Numbered from the stretch's first letter, positions 55,048 to 64,000 are shown. The stretch is DNA of 64,000 nt from Candidatus Poribacteria bacterium (GCA_958295815.1 OY282374.1:437416-501415); one strand, 5' to 3'. The notes: generated by a model from the letters alone, not told the origin. Numbers and translations: made by a program.

Positions 55048-55799
55048 AGTACGCCGCTGAGGCGATTGTCGAGTTCTTCACTGCAATCCCAGAAATTGAA
55101 ACCGTTTGCCTAACCTGTTCATGTGCTCGCGGCAAAGCAAGCCGAGACAGTTGTCTCGATATGTTTGTCCTCGGTAGACCCGAAGCCATGTCCAGAGTAC
55201 AGGTAGACGTTGAGAAAGCGTGGGACGAGTTTTATACAACTTCTCCTGTGTTTCAAAAACTCGCTGCCGTTGGGAAATACGCGCATGTTGACTTGGAGTT
55301 CAGCGATGGACACTTCGCCCCGATGCCTCGCGGTTGGACGAGTGGACCTGACGAATTTGAGTTGGTAATAGGGAATTACCTTGTTTACAGCGTTTCGCTC
55401 CATCAGAAGGGTGATTACTTTGACGAACTCAAGGCGAGATGGCTACCTTACTACAATGAGCCCTTGCGACGTAAACGGTTATCAATGGTGCGGAAATATT
55501 GCCTCAACAATCTCGACCATATTCCGCTCTTTGTGGAGCGCGGACTCCATTTTCAATGTTTCAACCGCTTTTACGATGCGTTTCGAGAGTTTCTACAAGC
55601 ACTCTTTATCGCCCGACGTACTTATCCCATCGCCTACGACAAGTGGATTCAGGAACAGATTGTAGAAATTTTAGAACTTCCAGACCTCTATAAGCAGTTG
55701 CTATGTCTATTTGAGATTCGCAATTTTGAAAGCCATGAGATACTGGACAAGGCGAACATTTTGAAAGACTTGCTTGATGTGTACGCGCCAATGCCGTAG
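55020..55799 (+). CDS. Nucleotidyltransferase-like protein (DUF4037-type), tentative
   Basis: 259 residues from ATG 55020; an upstream TTG at 55011 is in frame. TCSCARGKASRDSCLDMFVL resembles the G-S...S-x-D-x-D active-site motif of pol-beta type nucleotidyltransferases, though the first Gly is replaced. Later AHVDLEF may supply the third acidic residue. The C-terminal half is helical (FNRFYDAFREFLQALFIARR), as in NTase-HEPN-like proteins. Function not known. The start lies within the 34-bp repeat, so its original leader was probably the end of the cytochrome gene. Confidence 0.6.
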   Translation: MNHYPTPEHQYAAEAIVEFFTAIPEIETVCLTCSCARGKASRDSCLDMFVLGRPEAMSRVQVDVEKAWDEFYTTSPVFQKLAAVGKYAHVDLEFSDGHFAPMPRGWTSGPDEFELVIGNYLVYSVSLHQKGDYFDELKARWLPYYNEPLRRKRLSMVRKYCLNNLDHIPLFVERGLHFQCFNRFYDAFREFLQALFIARRTYPIAYDKWIQEQIVEILELPDLYKQLLCLFEIRNFESHEILDKANILKDLLDVYAPMP

Positions 55800-55805
55800 C
55801 AGGAT

Positions 55806-55834
55806 TTGACAATCTCTCTATGATGTGCTATGTT
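55806..55834 (+). promoter_or_regulatory. Sigma70-like promoter for selA
   Basis: TTGACA (55806-55811), 17-bp spacer, TATGTT (55829-55834) with extended -10 TGC. Located ~65-70 bp upstream of the selA start. Confidence 0.65.
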
Positions 55835-55901
55835 ATAAAGAGATTGCTCTCAACCGAGACATCAACGTTATAAAACAGAACGCTATTTCTTGGAAACCAT
55901 T

Positions 55902-57311
55902 TTGACGACTGTTGATAAACAAACTCTTCTACGGCAATTGCCCGCCATTGAAAATCTCCTGAACACGCAAGAGATGCTCGACTTGCAAGCCACCTACGCG
56001 CGTCCGCTCGTGACAGAAGCACTGCGATCTGTCGTTGCTGATGTCCGAAACGACATTCTAAGTGGCAGTCACACGGAACTTCCAAAACACACGGAATACG
56101 CCGAGCGGACACTTCATAAAATTATGGAGAAGGTTGGGATACGTATGCGTCCTGTCGTTAATGCAACAGGGACAATTACGCACACCAATTTGGGCAGATC
56201 GTTGTTAAGCACTGCTGCCTGTGAAGCAATTCAGCAAGCCGCACAAAACTACGTCAATCTCGAATACGATCTCACGACAGGCGAAAGGGGGCATCGGGAT
56301 AGGATTACCGAACCGCTCCTACAGCAGTTAACAGGTTGTGAGGCATCTACAGTCGTCAATAACAACGCCGCCGCGGTTCTTCTTGCACTTCAGACGATGG
56401 CACGCGGTAAAGAGGTCATCGTCTCACGGGGCGAGCTGATCGAGATTGGGGGGGCGTTCCGCGTTCCTGATGTAATGGCAGCAAGCGGTGCAATACTCCG
56501 TGAAGTCGGTACTACCAACCGCACCCATCTCCGGGATTACGCTGAGGCTATCAATGAAAACACAGGACTGTTGCTCAAGGTACATCCGAGCAACTACAAG
56601 ATTCTCGGTTTCACCTCGACCCCTACGATGGAAGAATTGACAGATCTCGGTGCACAGCACGGTGTTCCTACAATGGAGGACCTCGGAAGTGGTGCACTCA
56701 TTGATATGACGGCTTATGGACTTCCACATGAACCGCTTGTCGGAGAACGTATCGCCAGTGGCGTTGATGTCGTCACCTTTAGCGGTGACAAACTGCTCGG
56801 TGGACCGCAGGCAGGGATCATCGCCGGTAAAGCGGAGTGGATTGAAAAGATGCGTAAAAACCCGATGATGCGCGCACTCCGAGTGGACAAACTCATCATT
56901 GCTGGTTTGTCAGCCACATTGCAAGGCTATCTTATCGGTGGTGCTGCTGATGCACAATTCCCGATGCTTAACCGCTACACACGCACGGTGGAAGCACTCC
57001 ACGCCGTTGCAGCGGAACTTAAAAAGCATCTACAGAACCTCTTCCGGGAGAGAGTTAATATTCAGGTGTCGGAGACCTATGGGCAAATCGGCAGTGGTGC
57101 GCTTCCTGTTGAAATATTACCGAGCGTCGCGCTTGTCCTTGAATCCTCGGATATTTCCGCCGAAATGCTCGCTGCGCATTTCCGAAGTACCACAACGCCT
57201 ATCATCGGCAGAATCAAAAACGATCTCTTTTGGCTGGATCTGCGTACCGTTTATGAGAGAGAACAGACTTGGATAGTCGAAGCTGCCACAGAGGTCGCAA
57301 AAATGCTATGA
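55902..57311 (+). CDS. selA: L-seryl-tRNA(Sec) selenium transferase
   Basis: 469 residues. The N-terminus (MTTVDKQTLLRQLPAIENLL) aligns with SelA proteins; TTG 55902 with GGAAA upstream is preferred, TTG 55890 possible. VNATGTITHTNLGRSLLS and the PLP-lysine motif FSGDKLLGGPQAGI are diagnostic; TLQGYLIGGAADAQFP and DLFWLDLRTV match the C-terminus. SelA converts seryl-tRNA(Sec) to selenocysteyl-tRNA with selenophosphate. selB, selC and selD are not in the window. It supports reading TGA 6229 as selenocysteine. Its stop overlaps the next gene's start (ATGA). Confidence 0.96.
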   Translation: MTTVDKQTLLRQLPAIENLLNTQEMLDLQATYARPLVTEALRSVVADVRNDILSGSHTELPKHTEYAERTLHKIMEKVGIRMRPVVNATGTITHTNLGRSLLSTAACEAIQQAAQNYVNLEYDLTTGERGHRDRITEPLLQQLTGCEASTVVNNNAAAVLLALQTMARGKEVIVSRGELIEIGGAFRVPDVMAASGAILREVGTTNRTHLRDYAEAINENTGLLLKVHPSNYKILGFTSTPTMEELTDLGAQHGVPTMEDLGSGALIDMTAYGLPHEPLVGERIASGVDVVTFSGDKLLGGPQAGIIAGKAEWIEKMRKNPMMRALRVDKLIIAGLSATLQGYLIGGAADAQFPMLNRYTRTVEALHAVAAELKKHLQNLFRERVNIQVSETYGQIGSGALPVEILPSVALVLESSDISAEMLAAHFRSTTTPIIGRIKNDLFWLDLRTVYEREQTWIVEAATEVAKML

Positions 57312-58141
57312 GGACGATATGGAAAACCGACAAATTGCGTCCTGCAGTAGGATTGTTTCTGATTTATTTCTTCAGTATCGGTATCTGTGCCTGCTCACAG
57401 GACGATCCGTCTACCGCTGAACCACCCACGGAAATTGTCTCCGAAGTTGATGGTGCTACGATGGTGCTGATCCCGGCAGGTACGTTTCAGATGGGTTCCA
57501 CTATCGGCGATAGCGATGAACAACCTGTACATACTGTTACGCTTGACGCGTTTTATATGGACGTGTATGAGGTAACGAATGCCCTCTATCAGAAATTCGT
57601 TGAAAGCACAGGTTACCCGCAACCACCACTGTCACATAACCCTCGGTTCAATGCCCCTGATACCCCTGTCGTCCGCGTCAATTGGCGCGACGCTGCAGCT
57701 TACGCGGCGTGGGCAAATAAACGGTTACCTACTGAAGCAGAATGGGAGTACGCTGCACGTGGCGGTCTGATTGGTAAACGATACCCAAATGGTGATATAA
57801 TAACTTATGCGGATGCTAATTTTGCTAACGTAGGCGGCGCGGACAAATGGGAATGGACAGCTCCAGTTGGCAGTTTCCCTCCGAACGGCTATAATCTATA
57901 CGATATGGCGGGTAATGCGTGGGAATGGTGTTTTGACGAGTACAACGGCGAATTCTATAGCATGAGTCCGCAAAATAATCCGCGCTTCGGTAGAGAACAG
58001 GCACCGGATAACGAAAACTTCCGTATCCTTCGAGGCGGTGGATGGGGTGGTGCTCCTGAAGATCTTCGTGTTGCAGATCGATGGTATCATCTCTCATCTG
58101 GAAGCACTATTGGATTTCGATGTGTGAAGGATGTCCCATAA
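57308..58141 (+). CDS. FGE-sulfatase (SUMF1-like) domain lipoprotein
   Basis: 277 residues from ATG 57308, overlapping the selA stop by 4 bp. The N-terminal hydrophobic segment ends at IGICACSQ, a lipobox-like cleavage site. The FGE-type fold is clear: MVLIPAGTFQMGS, RLPTEAEWEYAARGG, YDMAGNAWEWCFDEY, RILRGGGWG, IGFRCVKDV. True FGEs use copper-binding cysteines; only one internal Cys (in EWCFDEY) and a terminal FRCV Cys are visible, so catalytic activity is uncertain. Probably exported and membrane-tethered. Confidence 0.92.
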   Translation: MRTIWKTDKLRPAVGLFLIYFFSIGICACSQDDPSTAEPPTEIVSEVDGATMVLIPAGTFQMGSTIGDSDEQPVHTVTLDAFYMDVYEVTNALYQKFVESTGYPQPPLSHNPRFNAPDTPVVRVNWRDAAAYAAWANKRLPTEAEWEYAARGGLIGKRYPNGDIITYADANFANVGGADKWEWTAPVGSFPPNGYNLYDMAGNAWEWCFDEYNGEFYSMSPQNNPRFGREQAPDNENFRILRGGGWGGAPEDLRVADRWYHLSSGSTIGFRCVKDVP

Positions 58142-58246
58142 ACAGAGAATTTGTAAAGAGTCTTGATTAACCCCGACTTGCATAGATCTTATAAAAAGTG
58201 ACGATTGTCCGTCGGGTCAATCATAGCGAGGCACATAGACAAAAAA

Positions 58247-59326
58247 ATGGCAGTTGCAGTTGAATTAAGCCATGTCACAAAAGCGTTCGATACGACGGTC
58301 GCTGTCAACGACGTGAGCCTAAAAATTGAAGAAGGCGAATTTTTCTTCCTTCTCGGTCCCTCCGGTTGCGGCAAATCGACCTTTCTCCGTATCGTCGCTG
58401 GTTTCTATAAACCCGATACCGGTGAATTGCGGTTTGACGATGCCGTCATGAACAATGTACCACCGCATCAGCGCAATACGGGGATGGTATTCCAGAACTA
58501 TGCCCTCTGGCCCCACATGTCCGTCGCCGAAAATATTGAATATGGATTGACCCTCCGCAAGCTCGAAAAATCAGAACGCCAAGAAAAGATTGCTCGCGCG
58601 TTGGAGATGGTGCAAATGGAGGGCTATCATGACCGTGCAGTCAACACGCTTTCTGGAGGACAACAACAGCGTATCGCACTCGCGCGCGCACTTGTTATTG
58701 AGCCGAGTGTTTTGCTTCTTGATGAACCGATCAGCAACCTCGATGCGGCACTCCGACAACAGATGCGCGACGAGATAAAGCAGATTCACGACCGCACCAA
58801 TATTACAATGTTCTACGTCACACACGACCAGGTTGATGCTCTTTCCATGGCGGATCGGATGGCGATTATGCAAGACGGCGTTATCATTCAGGTCGGCACG
58901 CCGCGCGAGGTATATAAGTTCCCAAAAAACGCGTTTGTGGCGAGTTTCGTTGGTGAAACCAATTTTATCTCTGGCAAAGTTGAACATGCCTCGAACGGTG
59001 CTGCTACAATCGAAACACCTGTGGGGACGCTCCATTCTGAGACCGTGTATCACGAACTAACGCAAGGAACACCGGTGCAGTGTTCTATTCGACCAGAAGC
59101 ACTCATCATTGATAACGTTCCGAATGGCAATAATTCTGATAAAAACCGGATAAACGCGCAGGTTACAGTTGTCAACTACTTGGGGCGCGTAGAAGAATAC
59201 CAACTCCTCGCTGCAGACATTCCGCTCAAAGCCGTTCACTATAATCCCGGGACCGAAGCAAAGAGACCGGGAGACACCGTCGAACTTGCAATATCAGCGG
59301 AAGCAGTTATTCCACTACCAGATTAA
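58247..59326 (+). CDS. ABC transporter ATP-binding protein (FbpC/PotA/UgpC type)
   Basis: 359 residues from ATG 58247; only a distant GAGG upstream. Walker A LLGPSGCGKSTFLRI, signature LSGGQQQRIALARAL, Walker B LLLDEPISNLDAALRQQ and switch His in VTHDQ are present. The C-terminal TOBE-type domain follows (NFISGKV...). An importer ATPase for sugars, polyamines or metals; no permease or binding protein is adjacent. Its stop codon abuts the first base of a tandem repeat array. Confidence 0.94.
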   Translation: MAVAVELSHVTKAFDTTVAVNDVSLKIEEGEFFFLLGPSGCGKSTFLRIVAGFYKPDTGELRFDDAVMNNVPPHQRNTGMVFQNYALWPHMSVAENIEYGLTLRKLEKSERQEKIARALEMVQMEGYHDRAVNTLSGGQQQRIALARALVIEPSVLLLDEPISNLDAALRQQMRDEIKQIHDRTNITMFYVTHDQVDALSMADRMAIMQDGVIIQVGTPREVYKFPKNAFVASFVGETNFISGKVEHASNGAATIETPVGTLHSETVYHELTQGTPVQCSIRPEALIIDNVPNGNNSDKNRINAQVTVVNYLGRVEEYQLLAADIPLKAVHYNPGTEAKRPGDTVELAISAEAVIPLPD

Positions 59327-59530
59327 AAGTAGTAGGCACACTCCGCTGTGCCGTTCCCAAAGTAGTAGGCACACTCCGCTGTGCCGTCCGTCAAAGTAGT
59401 AAGCACACTCCGCTGTGCCGTCCGTCAAAGTAGTAGGCACACTCCGCTGTGCCGTCCGTCAAAGTAGCAGGCACACTCCGCTGTGCCGTCAAAGTAGTAA
59501 GCACACTCCGCTGTGCCGTCCGTCAAAGTT
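59327..59530. repeat. Tandem array of six 30-34 bp hairpin repeats
   Basis: Six contiguous units of AAAGTAGTAGGCACACTCCG-type sequence, each with a hairpin GGCACA-CTCCGC-TGTGCC. Mostly 34 bp, one 30 bp. The array fills the whole gap from the ABC ATPase stop codon to a few bases before the helicase-nuclease start. Compared with the 6470 and 53788 arrays, the stem changes are compensatory. Confidence 0.95.
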
Positions 59531-59535
59531 AAAAA

Positions 59536-62500
59536 ATGCAATTAACCCGTAGCCAACAAGATGCACTTAACATAGAAAAACACGTCTGCGTAACCGCCGG
59601 TGCCGGATCTGGAAAGACTACTGTGTTGGTCGAGCGTTACCTAAAAATTTTGCGTGAGGGCAACGTCGAGACCCCGCGAGAAATTGTCGCGATTACCTTC
59701 ACAGAGAAAGCCGCCGCTGAAATGAAAGAGCGGATTATCGAAGAACTCTCTGTTCAGGAAAATACTGACGGTTTGGAACCGGACAATTCGCTACAACATT
59801 TTCGCGAAGAGATGAACTCGGCGCACATCTCAACTATCCACGCATTCTGCTCGCGTATCCTGAGAGAATTCCCGTTCCAAGCTGGCGTGCCTGCGAACTT
59901 CGGCGTTCTATCTGGTATTGATCAGAAACTCCTGCTACAGCGTACCATTCGAGACACTCTCAGAGAAATTGCCATAGACACTCAAGATAGACACCGATCC
60001 GAACTCACTCGCCTCTTACAACGCTACGGCGGACAGCAAAAGTTGGTAGATTTCTTCTCCACTATGATAAATCGACGTGATGTCCTTGAACACCTAATGC
60101 AGGAAATTTATCAGGATCGAGAGGTGGATGGTATACGTAGGAATTGGGAACAAAGTACGCGCATGGAACTGATGGCTACAGTTGATCGACTGATGTCGCG
60201 CATTGACATTGCCGAATTCATCCGATGCCTAAATGCAGTTTTAGAGGTTGCAAAAGGCGAAAAGGCAGATGAAGCTAAGAATTTAACGCCGCAATTAAAA
60301 GAACTATATGAGAAGAATCCAGACTCGCCTAAAGTGCCGAACTTGCTTAAAGCAATTGGGAAGGCAATTACGGTTACAGGCGATAAGATCGCTACGACGG
60401 GGTTTCTGCCGAGAAGCGTTGACAGAACAGAAATTGCGGATGAGATCGATTTTCTCATATCAACCGCGAAAAAGATTAAAGAGATTCCAGCCCTTGAAAC
60501 GGAAAAAGATGATAATAAAATAGACGATGTTGAGACTGATAACGGTGATAAAGCGGATGACCCTGAGACGGATGACGATTTCCTGATTAATACAACCCGT
60601 GACCTGCTCACGCTCTATGAAAGGTGCCTCAACGCTTACCAAACCGCCAAGCTTTCCCAAGGGACACTCGATTTTGCCGATCTGCAGCTGAAAACCCGCG
60701 ACCTACTTCGAGACAACGAAGAAATCCAACAGATGTTAATCGAACGGCATAAATACTATATGGTAGACGAATATCAGGATACAAATGAATCGCAGTATGA
60801 GCTGGTGATGCTACTCACAAACAATCTCGAAGACGCGAATCTTTTCATTGTGGGTGACCCGAAACAGAGTATTTACGGGTTCCGTGGTGCAGATGTTCGG
60901 GTGTTTGAAAAGACAAAGCAAAAAATCATTGAAAAGCGCGGTTGTGATGTTGCCCTCACGGCAAATTTTCGGTCTCTGAGTGCTCCGATTGGGTTCGTCA
61001 ATTACTTTTTTCATCGTTTGATGGGCGACGGAAGCGAGACAGAATTTGAGGTGCCCTATGAAGCCCTTACCCAAGCGCGACCCGTTGATGCAGACGGTAG
61101 CGTTGAGATGCTCCTTGGAAAACAGGGCGATGAGGCAGCTAACGAATATACTCTCATCGCACAACACATCAAAAACATGAAGGCGAACGAGGTTGAGATA
61201 TGGAAGCGCGATGATAATGGCGTGGAAACGAAACGTCCAATCCAGTACGGAGATATTGCTATCCTCATCCGGAGCAGAAGGCATCTCCCAGACATTGAGC
61301 ATGCCCTACTTGAAGCAGACATCCCTTACCTCACTACTGGTGGTGTCGGTTTCTACCAACGACAAGAAATCTACGATATTTGGAACTATCTCAATTTCCT
61401 TAACGCACCGATAAAAAACCATGTATCTCTCGCCGGAATCCTCCGTAGTCCTGCCTTCGGCATTTCTGACACTGAACTATACGAGATTTCACTACAGGAA
61501 AAGACAAATTTCTGGGAAAAAGCACAAAACTATCAAGCAGCCACCGATGGCCTCCGACGCGCCATAACTATTTTGAAACGGCATTGTCAAATTGCGCGTC
61601 GTTTACCTGTAAACCGACTCGTCCTAACCATCGTTAATGAAACAGGACTGATTGGCACGCTGAAGACAGGGAAACAGGGACAGCAACGCTGGGCGAACTA
61701 CCAAAAACTCTTGGAACTCGCAAGAAATTTTGATGGAGATGAGAATACACAAATCTTACCAGACTTCATTGAATTTCTGGATATCTTAATTACGGAGGAA
61801 CCTCAAGAGGGACAGGCACCTATTGATGAGACAGACACGGGTTCGGTTCGAATTATGACAATCCACGCTGCCAAAGGACTTCAATTCCCTGTTGTGATAC
61901 TTCCAAGGCTTGATAGAGCATCTCAGTTTGATAGAGAACCTTTTATTGATGAGGCACTCGGTATCGGTTTCAGTCCGCTTAAGCCGGATGAGGGCTACAG
62001 GAAAACTGAACCGGAGATCATCGTCCTCATGAAAAATCGGGCGAGCGCGAGAGAAACTGCCGAAAAGAAGCGGTTGTTCTATGTCGGTACAACACGCGCC
62101 GAAGACCGGCTTATCTTGTCAGGAACCCTTCCACCGAAAAATATGCTCGGATGGCTTCATGAACATCTCGGTATCGGTGAAGATGACGGTTTACCAACCT
62201 TCCCTGGACTGGAAGTGTTATCTGGTGACAGCCAACAACTTGAAGACATTATTTCTACGGACGAGACTGGCGATGAAACGAAACCCACCGAATTTCCGAA
62301 AGAGCTACAACTGCCTCTGGATCTAACTGAGATTCCAGCAGCCTTCTCTGTGGCTGAACTCGCCAATTATGCGCGGTGTCCGCTACGGTATCAGTTGGAA
62401 AATGTGTTACGTATTCCGGTAAATGGACAAGAAGAAGTGGATGCAGATGACACTGAGATGACTACTGCCATCCGTTCCGCGCTCGCTCAAATAAAGAGAC

Positions 62501-63051
62501 AATCAGATGTGGAAAATCTTGACGCATTGATTGAACAAGTGTCCGAGAATTATCCTGAAATAGCCGGAGAATTCAAAACGACCATTCCCAAGTATGTTAA
62601 TAATTTTCTCAATTCTGAACTCGGAGAGATCGCTTTTGATGCGTCCGAAACTTATACCAATCAGCAAATTCATGCGGATATCAAGAAGCATATCATTAAT
62701 GGTAGGCTTGACAGGCTCTTTAGGGATAAATCAGGAGACTGGCAAGTAATCAATTATAAAACTGGTGATGTCCAGGATTTAAAGACATGCCGTCCAGAAA
62801 TGGAACTTTATAGTCTACTGCTGCATCGGCGTTATCCAAATCAAGCTACCCTAACAATTAATTTCTTTTTTACTGAACACAATCGATATGAACAGATGCA
62901 CTTCAACGCATCAGAATTACAGGAAATTCAGGGACAGTGGCAGGATAGAATCTCGGCACTACAGCAAGGAAATTATGAAAAAAATCTTGAACACTGCTGT
63001 TCTTGTCCCTATGCAGATTCTGATGGACAGTGCATAATTGCCGAAACGTAA
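59536..63051 (+). CDS. AddA/RecB-like UvrD-family helicase-nuclease
   Basis: 1171 residues. Helicase motifs: Walker A VTAGAGSGKTTVLVERYL, motif Ia AITFTEKAAAEMKERI, DEYQDTNESQYELV (motif II), IVGDPKQSIYGFRGAD (III), RIMTIHAAKGLQFPVVILP (V), LFYVGTTRAEDRLIL (VI). The C-terminal PD-(D/E)XK nuclease has LDRLFRDKSGDWQVINYKTGD. Cys near 942 (YARCPLRYQLE) and CCSCPYADSDGQC at the end suggest an Fe-S-stapled nuclease domain. Predicted to process DNA ends in recombinational repair; no AddB gene is adjacent. It has no clear ribosome-binding site, because the start follows directly after the tandem repeat array. Confidence 0.93.
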   Translation: MQLTRSQQDALNIEKHVCVTAGAGSGKTTVLVERYLKILREGNVETPREIVAITFTEKAAAEMKERIIEELSVQENTDGLEPDNSLQHFREEMNSAHISTIHAFCSRILREFPFQAGVPANFGVLSGIDQKLLLQRTIRDTLREIAIDTQDRHRSELTRLLQRYGGQQKLVDFFSTMINRRDVLEHLMQEIYQDREVDGIRRNWEQSTRMELMATVDRLMSRIDIAEFIRCLNAVLEVAKGEKADEAKNLTPQLKELYEKNPDSPKVPNLLKAIGKAITVTGDKIATTGFLPRSVDRTEIADEIDFLISTAKKIKEIPALETEKDDNKIDDVETDNGDKADDPETDDDFLINTTRDLLTLYERCLNAYQTAKLSQGTLDFADLQLKTRDLLRDNEEIQQMLIERHKYYMVDEYQDTNESQYELVMLLTNNLEDANLFIVGDPKQSIYGFRGADVRVFEKTKQKIIEKRGCDVALTANFRSLSAPIGFVNYFFHRLMGDGSETEFEVPYEALTQARPVDADGSVEMLLGKQGDEAANEYTLIAQHIKNMKANEVEIWKRDDNGVETKRPIQYGDIAILIRSRRHLPDIEHALLEADIPYLTTGGVGFYQRQEIYDIWNYLNFLNAPIKNHVSLAGILRSPAFGISDTELYEISLQEKTNFWEKAQNYQAATDGLRRAITILKRHCQIARRLPVNRLVLTIVNETGLIGTLKTGKQGQQRWANYQKLLELARNFDGDENTQILPDFIEFLDILITEEPQEGQAPIDETDTGSVRIMTIHAAKGLQFPVVILPRLDRASQFDREPFIDEALGIGFSPLKPDEGYRKTEPEIIVLMKNRASARETAEKKRLFYVGTTRAEDRLILSGTLPPKNMLGWLHEHLGIGEDDGLPTFPGLEVLSGDSQQLEDIISTDETGDETKPTEFPKELQLPLDLTEIPAAFSVAELANYARCPLRYQLENVLRIPVNGQEEVDADDTEMTTAIRSALAQIKRQSDVENLDALIEQVSENYPEIAGEFKTTIPKYVNNFLNSELGEIAFDASETYTNQQIHADIKKHIINGRLDRLFRDKSGDWQVINYKTGDVQDLKTCRPEMELYSLLLHRRYPNQATLTINFFFTEHNRYEQMHFNASELQEIQGQWQDRISALQQGNYEKNLEHCCSCPYADSDGQCIIAET

Positions 63052-63062
63052 GGGAAAAAATA

Positions 63063-63782
63063 ATGAAAAAATTAATATTGATAATTGCAATCATTATGCT
63101 CGTCTGCTTCTCACTACAGACGTGGCAACCCGCCTTTGCGGGAACGTGGCGCGACGATTTTGAAGACAAAGATACTCGTGAATGGGAAATTTTTAATATC
63201 GACAGACAGGTTGAAAAGTGGTGGGTTAGTGATGGTGAAGCCGTTGGTGAAATCTTCCTGCCTGGTTTTATGAGTCTCTGGATCACAGGTGAACTCACGT
63301 GGAAAAACTATTCTCTCTCCTGTCGCGCAAAGTTAGTGGAGGACAAAAACGAACCACCGAGCATTGGACTGACACTCCACGACAGAGGCGAAGAGGATAC
63401 CCGCTACCTCTTTTTTATAGATTACGTTTTCGGTACCGTCCGAATTGTAAAGGCACTCCGAGATGATTGGTTCCCTGTCATCTATCCATTTGATGCCGAA
63501 ATTGATACGTGGTACGAGCTGACTGCCACTATTCACGAGGATGGCAAACTTGAATTCCAAGTCGATGACGAGGTGTTTACTGTATTGGACGATGATCCAC
63601 TGAAAGGTGGACAAGCCGGACTCGTTGTCGCGGATGGACAAGCCCGTTTTGATGATGTTGAGATCACAGGTTCGAACATCAAAAATGGTGGACCTGGAAA
63701 AGCGCGTCCAGTCGAGCCGCAAATCAAACTCGCAACCACGTGGGGAAATTTAAAAAAAGGCAGCACAATCAGACCGAGGTAG
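63063..63782 (+). CDS. Secreted LamG/DUF1080-like jelly-roll protein
   Basis: 239 residues from ATG 63063 with AAGGGAAAAAA upstream. Signal peptide KLILIIAIIMLVCFSLQTWQPAFA. The mature domain (WRDDFEDKDTREWEIFN, YSLSCRAKLVED, SIGLTLHDRGEEDTRYLFFI, WYELTATIHEDGKLEFQVDD, GGQAGLVVADGQARFDDVEI) is a concanavalin A-like jelly roll. The C-terminal tail EPQIKLATTWGNLKKG resembles the tail of the LamG protein at 37628. Located 11 bp after the helicase-nuclease gene, though probably unrelated in function. Confidence 0.87.
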   Translation: MKKLILIIAIIMLVCFSLQTWQPAFAGTWRDDFEDKDTREWEIFNIDRQVEKWWVSDGEAVGEIFLPGFMSLWITGELTWKNYSLSCRAKLVEDKNEPPSIGLTLHDRGEEDTRYLFFIDYVFGTVRIVKALRDDWFPVIYPFDAEIDTWYELTATIHEDGKLEFQVDDEVFTVLDDDPLKGGQAGLVVADGQARFDDVEITGSNIKNGGPGKARPVEPQIKLATTWGNLKKGSTIRPR

Positions 63783-63848
63783 TCTAATGTAGGTTGGGTT
63801 GAACGCAGAGAAATCACCGCTTGCATTTGAACTGTCATAGTTAAAAGT

Positions 63849-64000
63849 ATGGAAAAAAATACAATAGGCATCGGCATTATCGGCATGGGATGGATGGGTA
63901 TGACACATGCCCGCGCGTATCGCCAAATCACAGACCGATTTCACGACACTCCGCTTCAACCCAAACTCGTTATCTGTGCAGATGATGTTGCTGAACGCAC
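63849..64000 (+). CDS. Gfo/Idh/MocA family oxidoreductase, 5' part only
   Basis: The frame opens at ATG 63849 and runs off the window edge (50 complete codons). [20 protein letters not shown] is the N-terminal Rossmann motif of the family, followed by [14 protein letters not shown] third member of this family in the window. No clear promoter; part of a GGTTGGGTTGAACGCAG-type intergenic repeat lies upstream near 63792. Confidence 0.85.
   Translation, partial: MEKNTIGIGIIGMGWMGMTHARAYRQITDRFHDTPLQPKLVICADDVAER

Noticed and set aside
1..64000. tRNA or rRNA genes
   Set aside because: I found no convincing cloverleaf or rRNA signature by reading; a tRNAscan or Infernal run would be needed to exclude short ones.

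Overview
The window looks like a chromosomal segment of an uncultured bacterium, most consistent with Candidatus Poribacteria (sponge-associated or marine). This is inferred from the gene repertoire: several Gfo/Idh/MocA oxidoreductases, a sulfatase, formylglycine-generating-enzyme (FGE) type proteins, a phytanoyl-CoA dioxygenase, secreted proteins with lamin-tail and LamG-like domains, and a FlgD/T9SS-like C-terminal domain with the NFPNPFNPE motif. No rRNA, tRNA or taxonomic marker was found, so the assignment is not proven. Short dispersed hairpin repeats, MITE-like elements and 33-34 bp tandem repeats are scattered between genes and in places inside them.

Layout. 1-9.2 kb: a truncated acidic protein, a large secreted gluzincin/LVIVD-repeat protein, two Gfo/Idh/MocA oxidoreductases and, between these, a gene best read through an in-frame UGA as a GrdB/PrdB-type selenoprotein with a UxxC motif and a bSECIS-like hairpin; then a glycine-rich membrane/secreted protein. 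9.2-20.2 kb: a HicA(frameshifted)/HicB pair, a double-length UxaA-like dehydratase, an O-methyltransferase, an ECF sigma/anti-sigma/HtrA-like module whose HtrA lacks the catalytic His, a PLD-family protein, a PhyH dioxygenase and an FGE-sialidase fusion. 21-37 kb: a lamin-tail protein, then four tandem minus-strand paralogues of a large protein family in AT-rich surroundings. Copy 1 has apparently intact XPD/DinG-like helicase motifs with a cysteine cluster; copy 2 has degenerate ATPase motifs; copies 3 and 4 have lost the helicase core in frame but keep the N-terminal domain and C-terminal winged helix. This cluster is the best candidate for an undescribed system here.

37.5-49 kb: a LamG protein behind a perfect sigma70 promoter with an 18-bp palindrome over its -35 region, two cyclophilin lipoproteins, a PA-IL-like lectin, a DUF1844 protein, an ART-like/HEAT fusion, an IS605 tnpB remnant, a TrkA-type K+ channel with an odd filter, YifB/ComM, a sulfatase, a methyltransferase, a metallophosphoesterase and an ABC ATPase. 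49-64 kb: an MNT-HEPN fusion, a FAH hydrolase plus SDR pair (possibly sugar-acid catabolism), a membrane multihaem cytochrome with TPRs containing an in-frame copy of the tandem repeat, a HicB gene flanked by a perfect 34-bp direct repeat, a nucleotidyltransferase, SelA (which supports the selenoprotein), an FGE lipoprotein, an ABC ATPase, an AddA-like helicase-nuclease, a secreted LamG-like protein and a truncated Gfo/Idh/MocA gene.

How parts work together: SelA plus the UGA-containing reductase subunit suggest active selenocysteine use (selB, selC and selD are not in the window). The sigma/anti-sigma/HtrA genes look like an envelope-stress module. Sulfatase, FGE-type proteins, sialidase-like and lectin-like proteins fit growth on sulfated or sialylated host glycans.
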